Shown one piece after another: positions 32,032-44,427 of a stretch of DNA of 64,000 nt. Below the pieces are notes generated by a model. That model worked only from the letters and a program-made list of their open reading frames with translations, did not search any database and had not been told where the DNA came from. The translations under genes were made by a program, and so were the position numbers. Source of the DNA: Narthecium ossifragum (taxonomy: Eukaryota; Streptophyta; Magnoliopsida; Dioscoreales; Nartheciaceae); the NCBI GenBank assembly GCA_963920575.1, contig OY986975.1, positions 21,545,897-21,609,896 on the forward strand, written 5' to 3'. How positions within the stretch are numbered: position 1 is the first letter of the stretch; every line of letters begins with the position of its first letter.

Positions 32032-34381
32032 TCAGGCAGAAGCAGTCTTCTTCTGCTGGAATATGACGGCAAAGATAGGAACACCCACGCCGATACTAAA
32101 AGCACCAAGCACTGAGAGAGTCATCTTCAGTTTCTGATGCTTCATGCGATCAAGGTTGTACATGTGCTTTGCGTGGAGGTAGAAGGGTTCGGAATCATGG
32201 CCATGCCCTCCCATTTGCTTAATACCAGTGGCATGCAGCCCACGAGACACTGAAACAGATCAGGTCCATTTAGATAATGAAGAGTTGTTCAAGAAACAAG
32301 ACAACTAAAACAAGACCACCCACAATGATAGAATAAAATCCAAGATTTAGACAAAACAGGCAGTCTTTAGTGCCTAACAGATAAAGTTTGGACAATACGA
32401 TCATATAAATAGCAAGAGCACTAAGTAATCTAATCTAGAATGATTAAGGCACAAGGGAGAGTTTGATAACCACAAATAAAGCAATAAATCCTAGTAGAAC
32501 TCAAAGAAAGGATAAAATAAAGCAGTTAATTCCTAAACTAGGTTAACTGATTTGAGTTAGCCCGGATCGGGTCGAGTCGAGTCTGGCACGCTCTCAACAT
32601 AAAGCGTCTCCAATATACTGTACTTTGTATAGCGGCAGTTATTTCCTTGCTTACAACAGAGTACTCTTTTACCTTTTCCAAGAGTACTCTTTTACCTTTT
32701 CCAAGAATGACGCCTAATAGTCTTTCCTACCTGCATCATGTAAGTCCAATAGCATTTTCAAACACATCCAAGTTACAGAGCCAACACATCAAAAAGTTCC
32801 ATGTCGTCTTGTTACACATCCTAGATACAAACCGAAAAAGGCAAAGAGGAAGTAGCTTTGACAACTAAAAGATTAAAATAAATACTCCAAGACCCAGAAG
32901 AGGGATGAAAGCACTAGATTCTATCAAAGAACATTCATGATGGAGAGAGACATAGCAAGTATTTGCAAATTGAATTCCAAGAGCATCTCTCAAAAAGTGT
33001 GAATTCAAAAACTTATGAGTTGCACAAAAGGACAAAGAACATCCTCAGGATATGGTCAGGACCACTAAAATACGAAATTGAAATTAGCCGAGTTCCAAAA
33101 TTTCAAGATACTCAAAGCCAATATGGAAGTATGGAACTATACATCATCACACTTAATTATTTCAACATCCTTTCAAAGCTTGAAATCCATTTCAGGCACC
33201 ACTATAGATGGAAAGATATCCTCAATTGCTCTCCGTCACAGTGCATATCACCAATGGACCATGCCCAAAATGTATAAGATTGATACCAAAACTCAAGGTG
33301 AAACTCCTTTTCTTATAATCATTATGCTTCGATGCAAAAAATCCCACATGGTAGCTTAGCTAAGCAATCAAATCATTTGGATACCGTCTGAACTTAAAAC
33401 AAGGATTGTTCCACAAAGCTACATTCAAACATATCTACATGCATGGAATGTTGTGTCACTAGATACGGTTCGTGACCACCAATATGTGTCGGCACAATAC
33501 AAATACTCGACACAGGGTATGTGCCAAGTATAATCCCTCCTAAAGAGGCTCTGTGCCGACACACGGGGTATGTGCCTATGATTGGCATCAACTCAGAACA
33601 ATACAAATACTCGACACATGGTATGCGCCAAGTATAATCCCTCTTAAAGAGGCTCTGTCCCGACAGCACGGGGTATGTGCCTATGATTGGCATCAACACG
33701 GCACAATACAGATACTCGACACAGGGCATGTGCCAAGTATAATACCTCCTAAAGAGGCGGGGTATGTGCCTATGATTGGCATCAACATGTGCCGACGGCA
33801 CATATCATGCCACACAAACACTGGCACGACTCGCGTCACGGGCACGGCAATCCATGTCTCCAAGTAAAACAAAGGAGTACCCCACCATTACCATGCACCT
33901 AAATAAACCATCTTTTACACAATGGTAAACATATCTCCGATGTCAACAACAAAGATGACGCCTAAAAATGTGAATTTTAGAACAAACTTTTGGATGGGAT
34001 CCTCAATCATATACCTTGATCTTCTAATGAGCACATATAAGTAGCATTTGTGAGCATACGATTCCAGCCAACATGAATAAACTAAAATGAACTTGAAGAA
34101 GAAAGTAAACCCACAATATACACCAATTGCTTCGTTACTCCCTATGAATCCTTCAAAACGATCAAAATATCTCAATTTTAAGCAACAAAACAAAGAATCC
34201 ATAGCCATATCCGATCGACCTCCATTAAACTCGAAAAGCAGCATGAATTTTCTAACAATACAACAACAATCTGATCTAAACCGAGAGATATGATGTCAAA
34301 GGGCTTGCCTGATTTGGAGAGAGCGAAATCGGAGGAGATGAAGGCCTTGAGACCCGATCGGATCCCACTGTTCAAAGCCAT
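32032..34381 (-). CDS. Small mitochondrial inner-membrane protein, cytochrome c oxidase subunit 7a-like
   Basis: Two exons, 34309..34381 and 32032..32249, 96 residues. Joining them needs a GC donor (TCAG followed by GCAAGC at 34308) and a TTTCAG acceptor; no GT nearby keeps frame. The start MALNSGIRSGLKAFISS is a basic/hydroxylated mitochondrial presequence. The second exon gives GGHGHDSEPFYLHAKHMYNL, then one membrane span (about 70-90, LGAFSIGVGVPIFAVIF) and QQKKTASA. I recall plant proteins with this conserved core annotated as cytochrome c oxidase subunit 7a-like or electron carrier; the exact subunit name is from memory. The product would be a single-span accessory protein of the respiratory chain. 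The 2.06-kb intron carries repeats. Confidence 0.78.
33480..33795. repeat. Three tandem copies of a ~104-bp unit in the COX7a-like intron
   Basis: CAATACAAATACTCGACAC-like starts occur at 33495, 33599 and 33704; each unit continues with GCCAAGTATAAT, AAAGAGGC and GGGGTATGTGCCTATGATTG. The third copy is shortened. Frames across it (for example 33394-33801 on the minus strand) are repetitive and not counted as coding. A smaller 23-bp duplication lies at 32659-32704. Confidence 0.9.
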
Positions 34382-36023
34382 CGATGGGATCGCTCTATTA
34401 AGGATCTCGTTCCCCAGAGGCCTCTAAACGAGCTGCTCTCGAAGCCCTAGCTAGAAGTCCTAGAACGAAGCTGAATGCGGGCCGTCGACCTACTAATTAG
34501 TACTCAAGTCATCAGTGGAGCTCCGATATCCAATAACCCGTCCAACGAAATCCGACACTGTGAGTAACGGATTCGGGTTCACATTCCGATTCGGATGCTA
34601 AATTAGATGCGAGTGGGCAGGGCACAAATATTTGGACCATTTTGCTATGGATAATATTTGGATATCATATTATTTGGGTGAGTCTTCTTACCTTTTCTTT
34701 GTTTTACACAAAAATGAATTCTAATGGATGTTAGGCAGTCATTGGCTCCAAAAGCTTAGGGGCCACGTAGGTTGGTAGCACTGAGACTGATCGTGTTAGG
34801 CTAATTGCATCGGTTGATGCTCCACAAGGCAACCCGATCTTGGTGTTTGGTTGGTTGATCATGTAATGCAGTATGAGCTTATATTCTGTTTAATTAGTAT
34901 GTGTTTTTTTTTTTTTTGAATGAGTTGAGCCAAAAGACTAGTAACTAAGGTAAATTACAAATACATTTCTAGAGGATGCCAAACACTATTCTCATGTTCT
35001 CAATAAAAATTAACAACATTATATCTGCAATGTCTTGCAACAGCATCAGCTCTAGCAACAATAATACGTGGTCTGTCCACCATCATAACAGAATCTAGTA
35101 GCAACATAACCGCTCATACCAACACAATTGGTATGTTTTGCATCTCAAAAGATGAGAAAGTTGCTTTGATCAGCCAAACACGGTATGGACATCTACTTGC
35201 AAAATCAGACTCCTTTTTTATCGGAACTATGCTAACGAAATCTAAATTTTAGTACTTTCATATTTGTTTTATAGGGATAAATTAAAGGAATTCTAAGGTT
35301 AAACTGATGTTTTTCAGACTTGAACCAAAAACATCTAATTTATCATTTATGCTCCACAATATTGTTATTAGTTGGCTAATCTAAAAATTAAAGGAACTCT
35401 AAGCTTAAATTGATGTCTTAAAATAAAAATATTTTAACAGACTTGAATCAAAAAAACATCTGATTTATCATTTATGTTTCACAATATTGTCTGTAATTGG
35501 CTAACCTAAATTATTAATTCTTTCCTTGCTTAGAAGGCATGTGTGAAGCAGCTATGCCACATGAAAGCCACCAGCTAAAAATCTAGAGAGAGAGAGAGAG
35601 AGAGAGAGAGAGGCCCCATCCTCACCATGATCATCAAAGCCATGTGCACCATCTTCATCTCCATCCCCACCCATAACCCATGAAGCTCCTTCCTAAATCA
35701 CCACCACACAACTCTCATTAACCCATCTCAAAGCAAGAAGAACAAAAGAAAAGCCCATTCCAACCAAAGGGAAAAAAGAAAAGTTGGAAACTTTGAAGAA
35801 GAAAACAATCATAAGCCCCTTTAATCCTCTCTCCCTCTCTTTCTCTCCTTCGATTCTCTCCAAAGCTGTAAGCTTTCGGACAGAGAGGGATCCGATGCCT
35901 CCCCCATTGACCGGGCTCGGCTTTGGAGGCCGCGAAGGGCTGCTCCTCTCTCGTTTCGAGGTGTGGCGATGGCATTAGAGGGGGGTAGGAGGTGTATTTA
36001 GATCGGTGGCGAGGTGGGCGGCG
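34382..36023. promoter_or_regulatory. Divergent promoter region of COX7a-like and PDK1 genes, with LINE remnant
   Basis: 1.64 kb between opposed start codons. The right-hand ~450 bp is the probable PDK1 leader: a (GA)n tract at 35586-35612 and purine/pyrimidine-rich DNA follow. A LINE 3' tail sits at 34904-35230. No clear TATA box was found on either side. Confidence 0.5.
34904..35230 (-). mobile_element. LINE 3' tail remnant (RNase H end plus poly-A)
   Basis: Read on the minus strand, the sequence encodes RADAVARHCRYNVVNFY, which fits the final ADA.A.H part of a plant LINE RNase H domain, then about 100 bp of noncoding tail and 14 A (T-run 34904-34917 on the plus strand). The left limit is the T-run; the right limit is a guess, as I found no target duplication. 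Confidence 0.55.
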
Positions 36024-38123
36024 ATGGATGGGGAAGGGGGAGAGATGGAGAGGGAGTTCGAGGCGAAGCTGCGGTTGCAGAAGGGTGGTGGTGTGGAGGG
36101 GATGCAGAGGGCCAATAGTATGTCGTTCCGGGCGCCCCAGGAGCAGTTCACCGTCGCGGATTTCGAGCTCGGGAGAGTCTATGGTGTCGGCTCCTACTCA
36201 AAGGTGCGAGCTTTTTCTTCTTCTTTTTTGCGGCTGATTCGTGTCGATGGGATTTCTTTATCTCTCGGTGATTTGGTGTTCTTGCCGTGGGCTTGTGTTC
36301 CCATCGTATTTTCTAGCTGTGAGAAGGGTTGGGAATTGTTGTTGGGGCTTTTACCGATGGTATGGCAATGGCTTGTTTGCGCGTAGATGCAAAATGGCAA
36401 CGAGAAAAATTGATTTTTTTTACGTTAGTTTTAATGAGGAAGATGGTGAAAATATGAACTTGCTATTGCGTTATGAGTTCGAGAAGTAGAAGTGGATACA
36501 GAAAGGAAAATTTGAGTTCAGGGTCTTATTTGAACTTGTTTTCAGAAAATTAGATTTATTGTATAGGATGAAGTAATTTGACAGTCCAGAAGAGTGCTTA
36601 GATGTGGAGATTAAGACTAATAACATAGAAGCTAGAATGTGCCATTATTTAGACAACTTGGTGATTTCAGTATCCTAGACTTCACAAAGAAAGATCTCCT
36701 CTATGTTTGACTTAGATTTGCCTAGCAGTTTCAGCAAAGGAAGGTATTCTGATAGAGAACTGTCACTGATGGTATATGCATATGTAGAGGTCCTACGCGG
36801 CTCTTCTGGAGATTATACAGAGTGAAGTAAGTTCGAACAGGCCCACGGCTGGTTGTGGCTTGGATGGATTAAGTTTTTTTTTTAAATGGAAGGAAAAATC
36901 TTGAAGAAGCATGTTTGTCCTAGCGCGATTAGTCCAAATCGCGGGATGGATAACCGGTTCATGCAGAAGAACTTCCAAACTAGATGTTGCTGAACGCTTT
37001 AATGTAGTTATATTTTCAAATATTCATATACAAGGACATAGTGCTTCAGAAATGGCCCCCTGCATTACAGATCTTGACAAACCGCTGCTATGTTCTGAAT
37101 CCACATTAAATTAAAATTCTTTCCTCAGGGTAAATACTGTAAAAAAAGAATTTCCTTTAACGTGTTTGGCAGCTTTTTTTCTTTTGCATATATCTTGCAA
37201 GAAGTGATGGTGCTTATTTATATATCTTGCAATTTTTTATCTGTCCTTCTTTTTAGGTCTTCACCCCTTTGCTAAAGCTTCAGTTGATTGGCCGACCTAA
37301 TACCAGGCAAACCTGAACTTGATGACATTGATGAACCCAAATAAATGTTGGCCTTAACTTTAGAATCTTTCATTTTTTATATATATATATATACAGATGT
37401 CTTTTAACTGATGACTTGTTTAGGACATGCAGCTACTTTCTGTCATATCCTGTCATATCGTTTCTTTTTATCTGCAACATATAAGAAATTGCTGTGGCAG
37501 TGTACAATAGCATTTTCTTATCTCGTTCTTGCTAGTACAGGTAGTAAGAGCAAAGCAGAAGGACACTGGAAATGTATATGCTTTGAAGATTATGGACAAG
37601 AAGTTCATCACGAAAGAAAATAAGATCTCTTATGTAAAACTGGAGCGTATTGTTCTAGATCAGTTGGATCACCCTGGAATAGTGAGGCTATATTTCACTT
37701 TCCAAGACACGTACTCCCTTTGTAAGCATTTATAATAATGAGCTTTAGTCATTTCTGTTTTTAACTGTGTCATTTTTGTTTCATTGGGATGCAAGAAATA
37801 AGGCTATTGGTTTCACAAAATTCATTGTTTTTTCAACCACATCTTGCATCTGACATGCTCATTTTAATGCCACCTCGAAGATATGGCACTAGAATCCTGT
37901 GAAGGTGGAGAACTATTTGATCAGATAACCAGGGTATGTTCTACAATTAGGAGCTTACAATTTTCAGACTGTGCTCATTATCATCGTAACACCTTATTTT
38001 TGATTGCAGAAAGGTCGCCTATCTGAGAACGAGGCTCGCTTTTATGCAGCAGAAGTTATTGATGCTTTAGAATATATACACAGTGTGGGCTTAATACATC
38101 GAGATATCAAGGTAGGAAGAGTA

Positions 38124-38174
<51 letters not shown>

Positions 38175-41100
38175 ACACACACTAGCTCATGCCTTTTCTC
38201 ACTATTTCTCACACACGCCACACACTAGCGCACACCCTCCTTTCTCACCCATGTCAAAAGAGAAACTACAAGGTTATAAGCATGGCTTATACTGAGCTAA
38301 TTGTTATGTTAATACCAGCCAGAGAATCTTCTACTCACGGCTGATGGACATGTCAAACTTGCTGATTTCGGTAGCGTAAAGCCAACAAAAGATAGTCAGA
38401 TTAAAGTCCTACCAAATGCAGGAAGTAAGATTCTAAGATCATTTTATAGTACTGCTACTTTGATGTATGTAATGTGCATGATACTCGAAACGTTTTGCTG
38501 TTTCAGGTGAAAAAGCATGCACTTTTGTGGGTACAGCTGCATATATTCCTCCTGAAGTTCTCAATTCTGCACCTGCTACATTTGGGTAAGAATTGCAGCC
38601 ATTCAGTCACGCATATGCACTTTGTGTTGATGTTTCCCTTTTTTAAGTGTTATTCTTGTGGCAGAAATGACCTATGGGCTCTTGGATGCACCTTGTATCA
38701 AATGCTTTCTGGATCTTCTCCCTTTAAGGATGCTAGTGAGTGGCTTATTTTTCAAAGGATTATAGCCAGGGACCTCCAATTTCCGGAGTATTTTTCAGCT
38801 GAAGCTAGAGATCTTGTTGATAAGTTATTGGTAAGTGCTAGCCCTCCAACTTTTTAATATTTTTCTGTAAATTGAAATTTGTATATAAGGCTTCCATTTT
38901 CCTCAGATCCATCACTCTTGTACCTATTAGTTGCATGGTACACATCTCTGTTTTGTTGCCGACATGCCTCTTTGACAAATTTGGTTATTTTCAATGCCAA
39001 GACTGAATAAATGATATTTTTGCTTTTCATCAACTTTGCTCACACTCATAAGTGCCTGTGGCACTGTGTAGATAATTAATCAATTGTTTGTGTATGTCCT
39101 TGCAAACCTGATGAGTTAGTATGTGTTGAATTTTCTAGTTTTGTGCAAAGTTTATCAATTTGACAGACTACAAACTACCCTCTTTGAGTTGATCTACAAT
39201 CAATGATTTTCCACAAGACAAGTTTGCAAGTAATTGATAAATGGGAGAACTAATGTAACTATGTGCTGAAATCTGGTTTGCAAGCATATTTGATTTGGAA
39301 TTGTTTGGAACCTGTCAAGTCTAATTTGAACCATCCGTAGGGACTCTTTTGGGCTGGTTAGGCTTGAAATGGGCTTAAACTTGTTTTCTAAAAGTTTGAC
39401 CATAGGCCTAGCCTAGTCTTAACTCCGGCTCCGTGATAGTTTTCAGATAAGGACTTCTGGCTTTGGTTTGTGCCAGCCTATTTACATCCTTGGAGACTGG
39501 ATGCAAGTACATGAGGATTGTAGTAAGAATGGAGATCACTGTTCATCTCATGGGAATCGCAGGGTTATAGATCTGGGGTATAGGAGCTTTGGATGGAGTG
39601 CATGTCTACCAGAGGAGTGGCCAGCTAGCACATATATGCCCTTTGTCGTCAGAGACAAAGGCATGGGTGGTGGGCCATGCTGTCTTGCAGCTGCTCTGCC
39701 TGATCTTTTTACCACTTTTTTGTTCTTATGTGCCACAACCATTATGGGTAAGCATAGCTGATATGATGAACTAATTCAGGCATGAAGGTACATGTGCCGT
39801 ACCTCCGGGCTCCGAATGGTACATTAATTCGTTGGAGCCATGCTTCCTCACTATTTTGTGTAAATGTATGTTTTATTTTTCAGGAGAACAAAGCCTATGC
39901 CTATTCGTTGGTCACATTCCATGTTTTAATTCTGGCTAAAGGGGATGGGCTGAAAATTGCTGATTAAGTTGTGGATTTACTTTATTAGAGCTAACAAATA
40001 AACTCCGTTTCCATTTACACATTTATTTTGTGTAAATGTGTGTTTTATAAGTTTGGTTATTCTGTTGAACTTTATGCCCGTCACACTTTTGCTGGTTACT
40101 GCATTTTGCTTAGAAATATTTGGTCACAGTCCCCATTGTACTTCAGGATACTGATCCCAGCAAAAGACCGGGTGCAGGAGCTGGTGGTTATAATGCCCTT
40201 AAGAATCATCCTTTCTTCAAGGGAATTGACTGGCAGAACATACGGAAGGCATCCCCACCGAAGGTGGCTCTAGAGCCAAATGTATGAGTACCATTTTTCT
40301 TTCTGTAAATTATTTTGAAATACAATGATAGTGATTTTCTGCTGTTTCAGCAAGTTGGAAATTACACCCTTCAAATGTTAAGCTACTCTTCTTTCAGGGT
40401 TGTGCTGATGATGATGCCCAGGACTCTACATGGAACCTCTCACATATTGGAGATTGTCCAGTTGGTGAAAACACAATTCCTCATGGAACTAATAGTGTCG
40501 CGTCATCTTCTGAAACACGGTCTCATATGGCGAAGCTCGCTTCAATCGACTCCTTTGATTCTAGATGGTATGCTCAGACCCATATAAATGTTCTCTTGAG
40601 GGCCATTTAGACACAACGGATTTATGCGATTACTTATGGAATTCTTGGGAGATGGGACCACCTTAATTAGTTTAGTCTGCAAGTTTTCTTGCTACAAGTT
40701 TTTGCATGATGCTTCTTTCTTGGAGGCTAATCTTGGGCTAAAACTTTGATTGTTTCATACCCATAAAGGAAAATTATGTTAAGATTCTGCTGCAGAACAC
40801 AAGTTTCAAGGCTGTTCCAGGTTGTCATATGTATGCATGATTCTACTACTTACTCAGAAATGTAGTCTTTTATGATCACAAAGCATTATGATGCATTCTG
40901 TTGTTCCATATGTTCTGACGCAGGCAAGAATTTCTCGACCCTGGGGAAGCTATCATCATGATTTCGAAGTTAAAGAAAATACAGAAGATAACAAACAAAA
41001 AAGTGCAACTCATCCTGACGGACAAACCAAAGTTACTATGTGTGGACCCTTCTAAGATGATGGCCAAGGGAAACATTCTTTGGTCCGCTGACCCCACTGA

Positions 41101-41314
41101 CCTCAGTGTCCAAGTCACGAATTCTTCACATTTCAAGATCTGCATGGTTAGTTTTCCACTTTAAGCTACGGCCATCTTCCACTGAAATCAATCCATGTTA
41201 CTGAACTGGATTAAACTGTTTTCTTTTCAGCCAAAGAAGGTGATTTCATTCGAGGACGTTAAAGAACGAGCATGGCAATGGAAGAAGGCAATCGAAGGCC
41301 TTCAACACAATTGA
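36024..41314 (+). CDS. PDPK1: 3-phosphoinositide-dependent protein kinase 1 homologue
   Basis: Eleven exons: 36024..36203, 37541..37721, 37881..37933, 38010..38111, 38319..38424, 38507..38585, 38665..38830, 40147..40281, 40398..40567, 40924..41146, 41231..41314; all phases agree, 492 residues, the usual plant length. It is an AGC kinase master regulator that phosphorylates the activation loop of other AGC kinases at membranes. Seen: glycine loop [12 protein letters not shown] (50-61), ATP lysine K76 in [16 protein letters not shown] with D170, DFG 188-190, activation segment [15 protein letters not shown] with its phospho-acceptor Thr near 213, and [19 protein letters not shown]-terminal PH-like domain fills about 391-492. 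A Ser-rich linker (about 335-390) separates them. The ATG at 36024 is the first in frame; an upstream GTG at 36006 is ignored. Intron 4 carries a CT microsatellite. Confidence 0.96.
38129..38166. repeat. (CT)n microsatellite in PDK1 intron 4
   Basis: About 19 CT dinucleotides starting 18 bp after the donor of intron 4. Confidence 0.95.
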
Positions 41315-42364
41315 ATTGGCTTTCGTAACTATGATCTGAGTGATTTGGTACTGCGTACTGCATACATAGACTTCAAGTTCGTTGGAAAGTCAGGCGAACA
41401 TACTATTGCAGTGCAACTCCACCTTCTCCAAATCAGATGCCCAAGAGCTATTTGCTGTGTTCCGAACAACGTTCGTCAGACACTGATACGTTTACAAGTG
41501 ATAGAAGTTATTTCATAGAGATCATGACAAACTGATTGTTAGAAGTTTTGTAGAAGAAAAGGGTTTGCTTGCGGGATGTCGAAATGAAGAAGGAAAATCA
41601 CAGATGAGAAGTCCTAAACTTTATACGTTATAATCTTGTATTAGCCATTGTTTTTAACCCTTTAGCAATATTAATCTCAGGAACTCTTCACAAATGTTGT
41701 TGAACCAATATATATGTATATTGTTTGGGATCAAATGTATGCTTGTTTTTGTGGTTCACAGTTGCAGCTTATGATATATATCTATTCACCATTTTGGAAT
41801 GCAATTTCCATTTTCCCAGTTCCTTAAACAAAAATTGTTTCAGAAATTGCAGGCATATACTGTTCTTCAGAGATTTAGCAAATTGGCATGCCTAAATGAA
41901 ACTGTGATCTGAAACTTAGCATTATGTTTCTCTTTTTCAATGAAGGACTCATCATCTGAATTAACCTAAGCTGAGATAGGTATAAGGTATATAAAAAAAA
42001 AGAATATAAAAACCAACTCTACAAAGGAATTTATCATGATTTGTGATCACAAGGGGATTCTAAAATTATTCAAGAATATCTTAATGCCCAATTTAAGAAA
42101 AAAGTTATGAGGGTATCTTAGAAGCGAGCAAGGACTCGGGCATGCCGCATGGATCCGATCAAGGATCCGTTAAGAGTCACGGGGAAGTCAGCACTCCCGC
42201 TGGCGTCCGACCCGTTTAACGGCCCTTTCTATCCGTACACAATCAATGCTGCCATCTCCTTCGAAGACAAGAAACAGACGGACCTATCGGATTCGCAATT
42301 CCCAATGGTTTCCTCTCCGCCTCCTCCTACGACGGAGAAACGCTAGTCGGCGCCGGAGATAGCG
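41315..42364. other. Spacer between PDK1 and RING genes
   Basis: 1.05 kb between two head-to-tail plus-strand genes. The first part is PDK1 3' untranslated region; the last ~250 bp are GC-richer and should be the RING gene's promoter and leader. The frame at 42149-42346 lies in that leader and shows no domain. Confidence 0.45.
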
Positions 42365-43958
42365 ATGGCTGCTCCGCCGGAGAACGATTTCTGCTCCGTT
42401 TGCCACGACAACTTCACTCTCCCCTGCCAAGCCAATTGCTCTCATTGGTTCTGCGGTAATCTTACATTATTTCTCTTCCCTATCTCCAAATCCCTAATCC
42501 CCTCTAAAAGTTAAGAGGAAGTTAGAAAATTAGGGGTTTTAGTTGGATCCACTGCTCTTGTTGTGTTCTAATGGCTTTAGAGTTTGAATCTAATGTATGA
42601 GAGATATTTAGGGAATTGTATTCTTGGGGTGTGGACTCATGGATCGGCTCTTCGCCCATGCAAGTGCCCAATTTGCCGGCGCTTGATAAATTTGCTGATA
42701 CCGACCGATGGGGTTATGAGAGATAGACATGAGCCGGAGGTTCGCCAGGTGGTCGAGAACGTCGAGAAGTACAATCGGATGTTTGGTGGCGGATCCAACA
42801 GCCTCTTTCAGGTTTTTATCCAGATTTAGTTGTTATCTTGCGATGTTGTTTGCATAAAGCTAGGATTTGATTCAAAAATGTCTTTTTGTGCCAAGTTCAT
42901 GTGAATGGATTTGTGCCAAACTTGTCTCATAGTAACTGCTAATAAGAATTCTATTTGGTATATGATGTGGAGTAGAGAGGATTGTTCTGGATGTAACTTA
43001 TTTGGTGATATGGGTTGTTTGGTGTATCCACAGAGGGTGCGGGACCTTCCGTTTTTCATCCGTAGGTTGGTGAGAGAGTTGCTGGATCCTCAGAGATCTC
43101 TTCCACTTGTTTTCAGGGCACGAATGATTTTTGCAGTAAGTTCTTTCAGCCTTGTGGTGTGAATTTTATAATAATGATGTACTGTTTAGTTGTATGCATT
43201 GCATGAAAAGTTTCACGTAAGTATGGACAAATTGGTCGACCATTTTTAATAGGCATACTGTCTATTCTGGAATTCTGAATTAATGTAAATAATCTCCTTG
43301 ACATGATATGTAATACTTTTGACGTGATACTATGGGAGAAAATTAGATTGGTTTCTGTGATTTACATATTTAATGTGCGTCTTCGGACTATGGAGAGCTA
43401 GCTTAAAAGTGGCTTTGCTTACGGTTCTGCATTTAGACGGTTGACAGGAAAAGTACTCACCTCCTAGAGTTCTAGACGAATCATCATCTGAGGTTGGAGA
43501 TACTTGTTCAGCTCATGGTTCCAAGTACCATCCTACTGGGTGCCAGTGATTGCAGTGAATTCAATTTTTGGGCTAGAGGGCAAGTATATGCAACTGCTAA
43601 TGAGTCTATATTGATTGTAGGACTCTCGAAAGTAAATGAAGGATATGTGCAGTGTTGAATATGTCTTTCTTTACTCTCCTTGGCTTATGAAAGAACCTTT
43701 TATGTGCAGATGGCTGTTAGTGCAATATATGTGGTTAGCCCAGTGGACATTCTTCCAGAAGGTAACACAGTTTAGGAGTTACATGCATATAACTTGATTA
43801 CCAAGCAACGGCATCCATAGTAACTGCTGAAGCTCTCTTATGCAGGGGTGCTGGGGTTAGTTGGCCTTTTGGATGATTTCCTTGTTTTGTTGATTGTTTT
43901 CCTCCACCTTGCCGCCATTTATCGCTCCCTACTTCTTTTCCGGCATGGAGGTTCTTGA
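42365..43958 (+). CDS. RNF170-like membrane RING E3 ligase with DUF1232
   Basis: Five exons: 42365..42455, 42612..42811, 43034..43135, 43710..43761, 43846..43958; 185 residues with consistent phases. An N-terminal RING (residues 10 to about 54) reads CSVCHDNF, CQANCSHWFCGNCI, CKCPICRR. It is followed by a charged linker, then a DUF1232 helical segment (RDLPFFIRRLVRELLDPQRS, AIYVVSPVDILPEG, GLLDDFLVLLIVFLHLAAIY) with two likely membrane helices, ending FRHGGS. The build matches plant and animal RNF170-type proteins, which are ER E3 ligases in animals (acting on IP3 receptors); the plant substrate is unknown. The gene is intact, but a decayed copy of its last exon may sit 3.7 kb downstream inside the NPF array. 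Confidence 0.88.
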
Positions 43959-44427
43959 ATCATCTGTGGTGCTCATAATTTGTACATTGCGGACTGGAGA
44001 ACGTGGTTAGTGACGCTACATTGTGGACTTTTCTCTTTTTTGGGGATAATTTCTAGATTGTATTTTGTTAGCAAAGATCAAAACTAGAAAGTAGTTTCAC
44101 ACCACAGTATCAATGGTTCAATTCGAAGTCAATTTGTATTTTACAGTGTCAATTTGAAGTCATTTTCTACTACTGCAATTTCAATTTGAAGTCATTTTGT
44201 ACCGCTACAGTTTCTTTCTCGCCCTTTCATTCTCTGAAAGGCAGATTGTGTAAAAACTTGAGTTTCTGTTATTCTTTGGCTACTTTTTATAGCAAGGGGA
44301 AGAGAAATTCCGAGGACAGAAAAAAATGGATGGAGGGATAAGTGGAAGAGAGCTGCCCATGCATTCCCAGGTATATTTCAACCAGATTAAATTAACTTTT
44401 ACATCACATCTACAGCATAATGTCTGA
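43959..44427. other. Tail-to-tail spacer between RING gene and NPF copy 1
   Basis: 469 bp. It should hold both 3' untranslated regions. The stretch 44230-44305 (CTGAAAGGCAGA ... TATAGCAAGGGGAAGAG) recurs diverged upstream of NPF copy 2 (about 47890-47986) and, as its last part, before copy 3 (50477-50499): it is the 3' flank of the duplicated unit. Confidence 0.6.

Noticed and set aside
33394..33801. 135-codon minus-strand frame with repeated peptide units
   Set aside because: It is produced by the three-fold ~104-bp intron repeat and shows no domain or conserved start.
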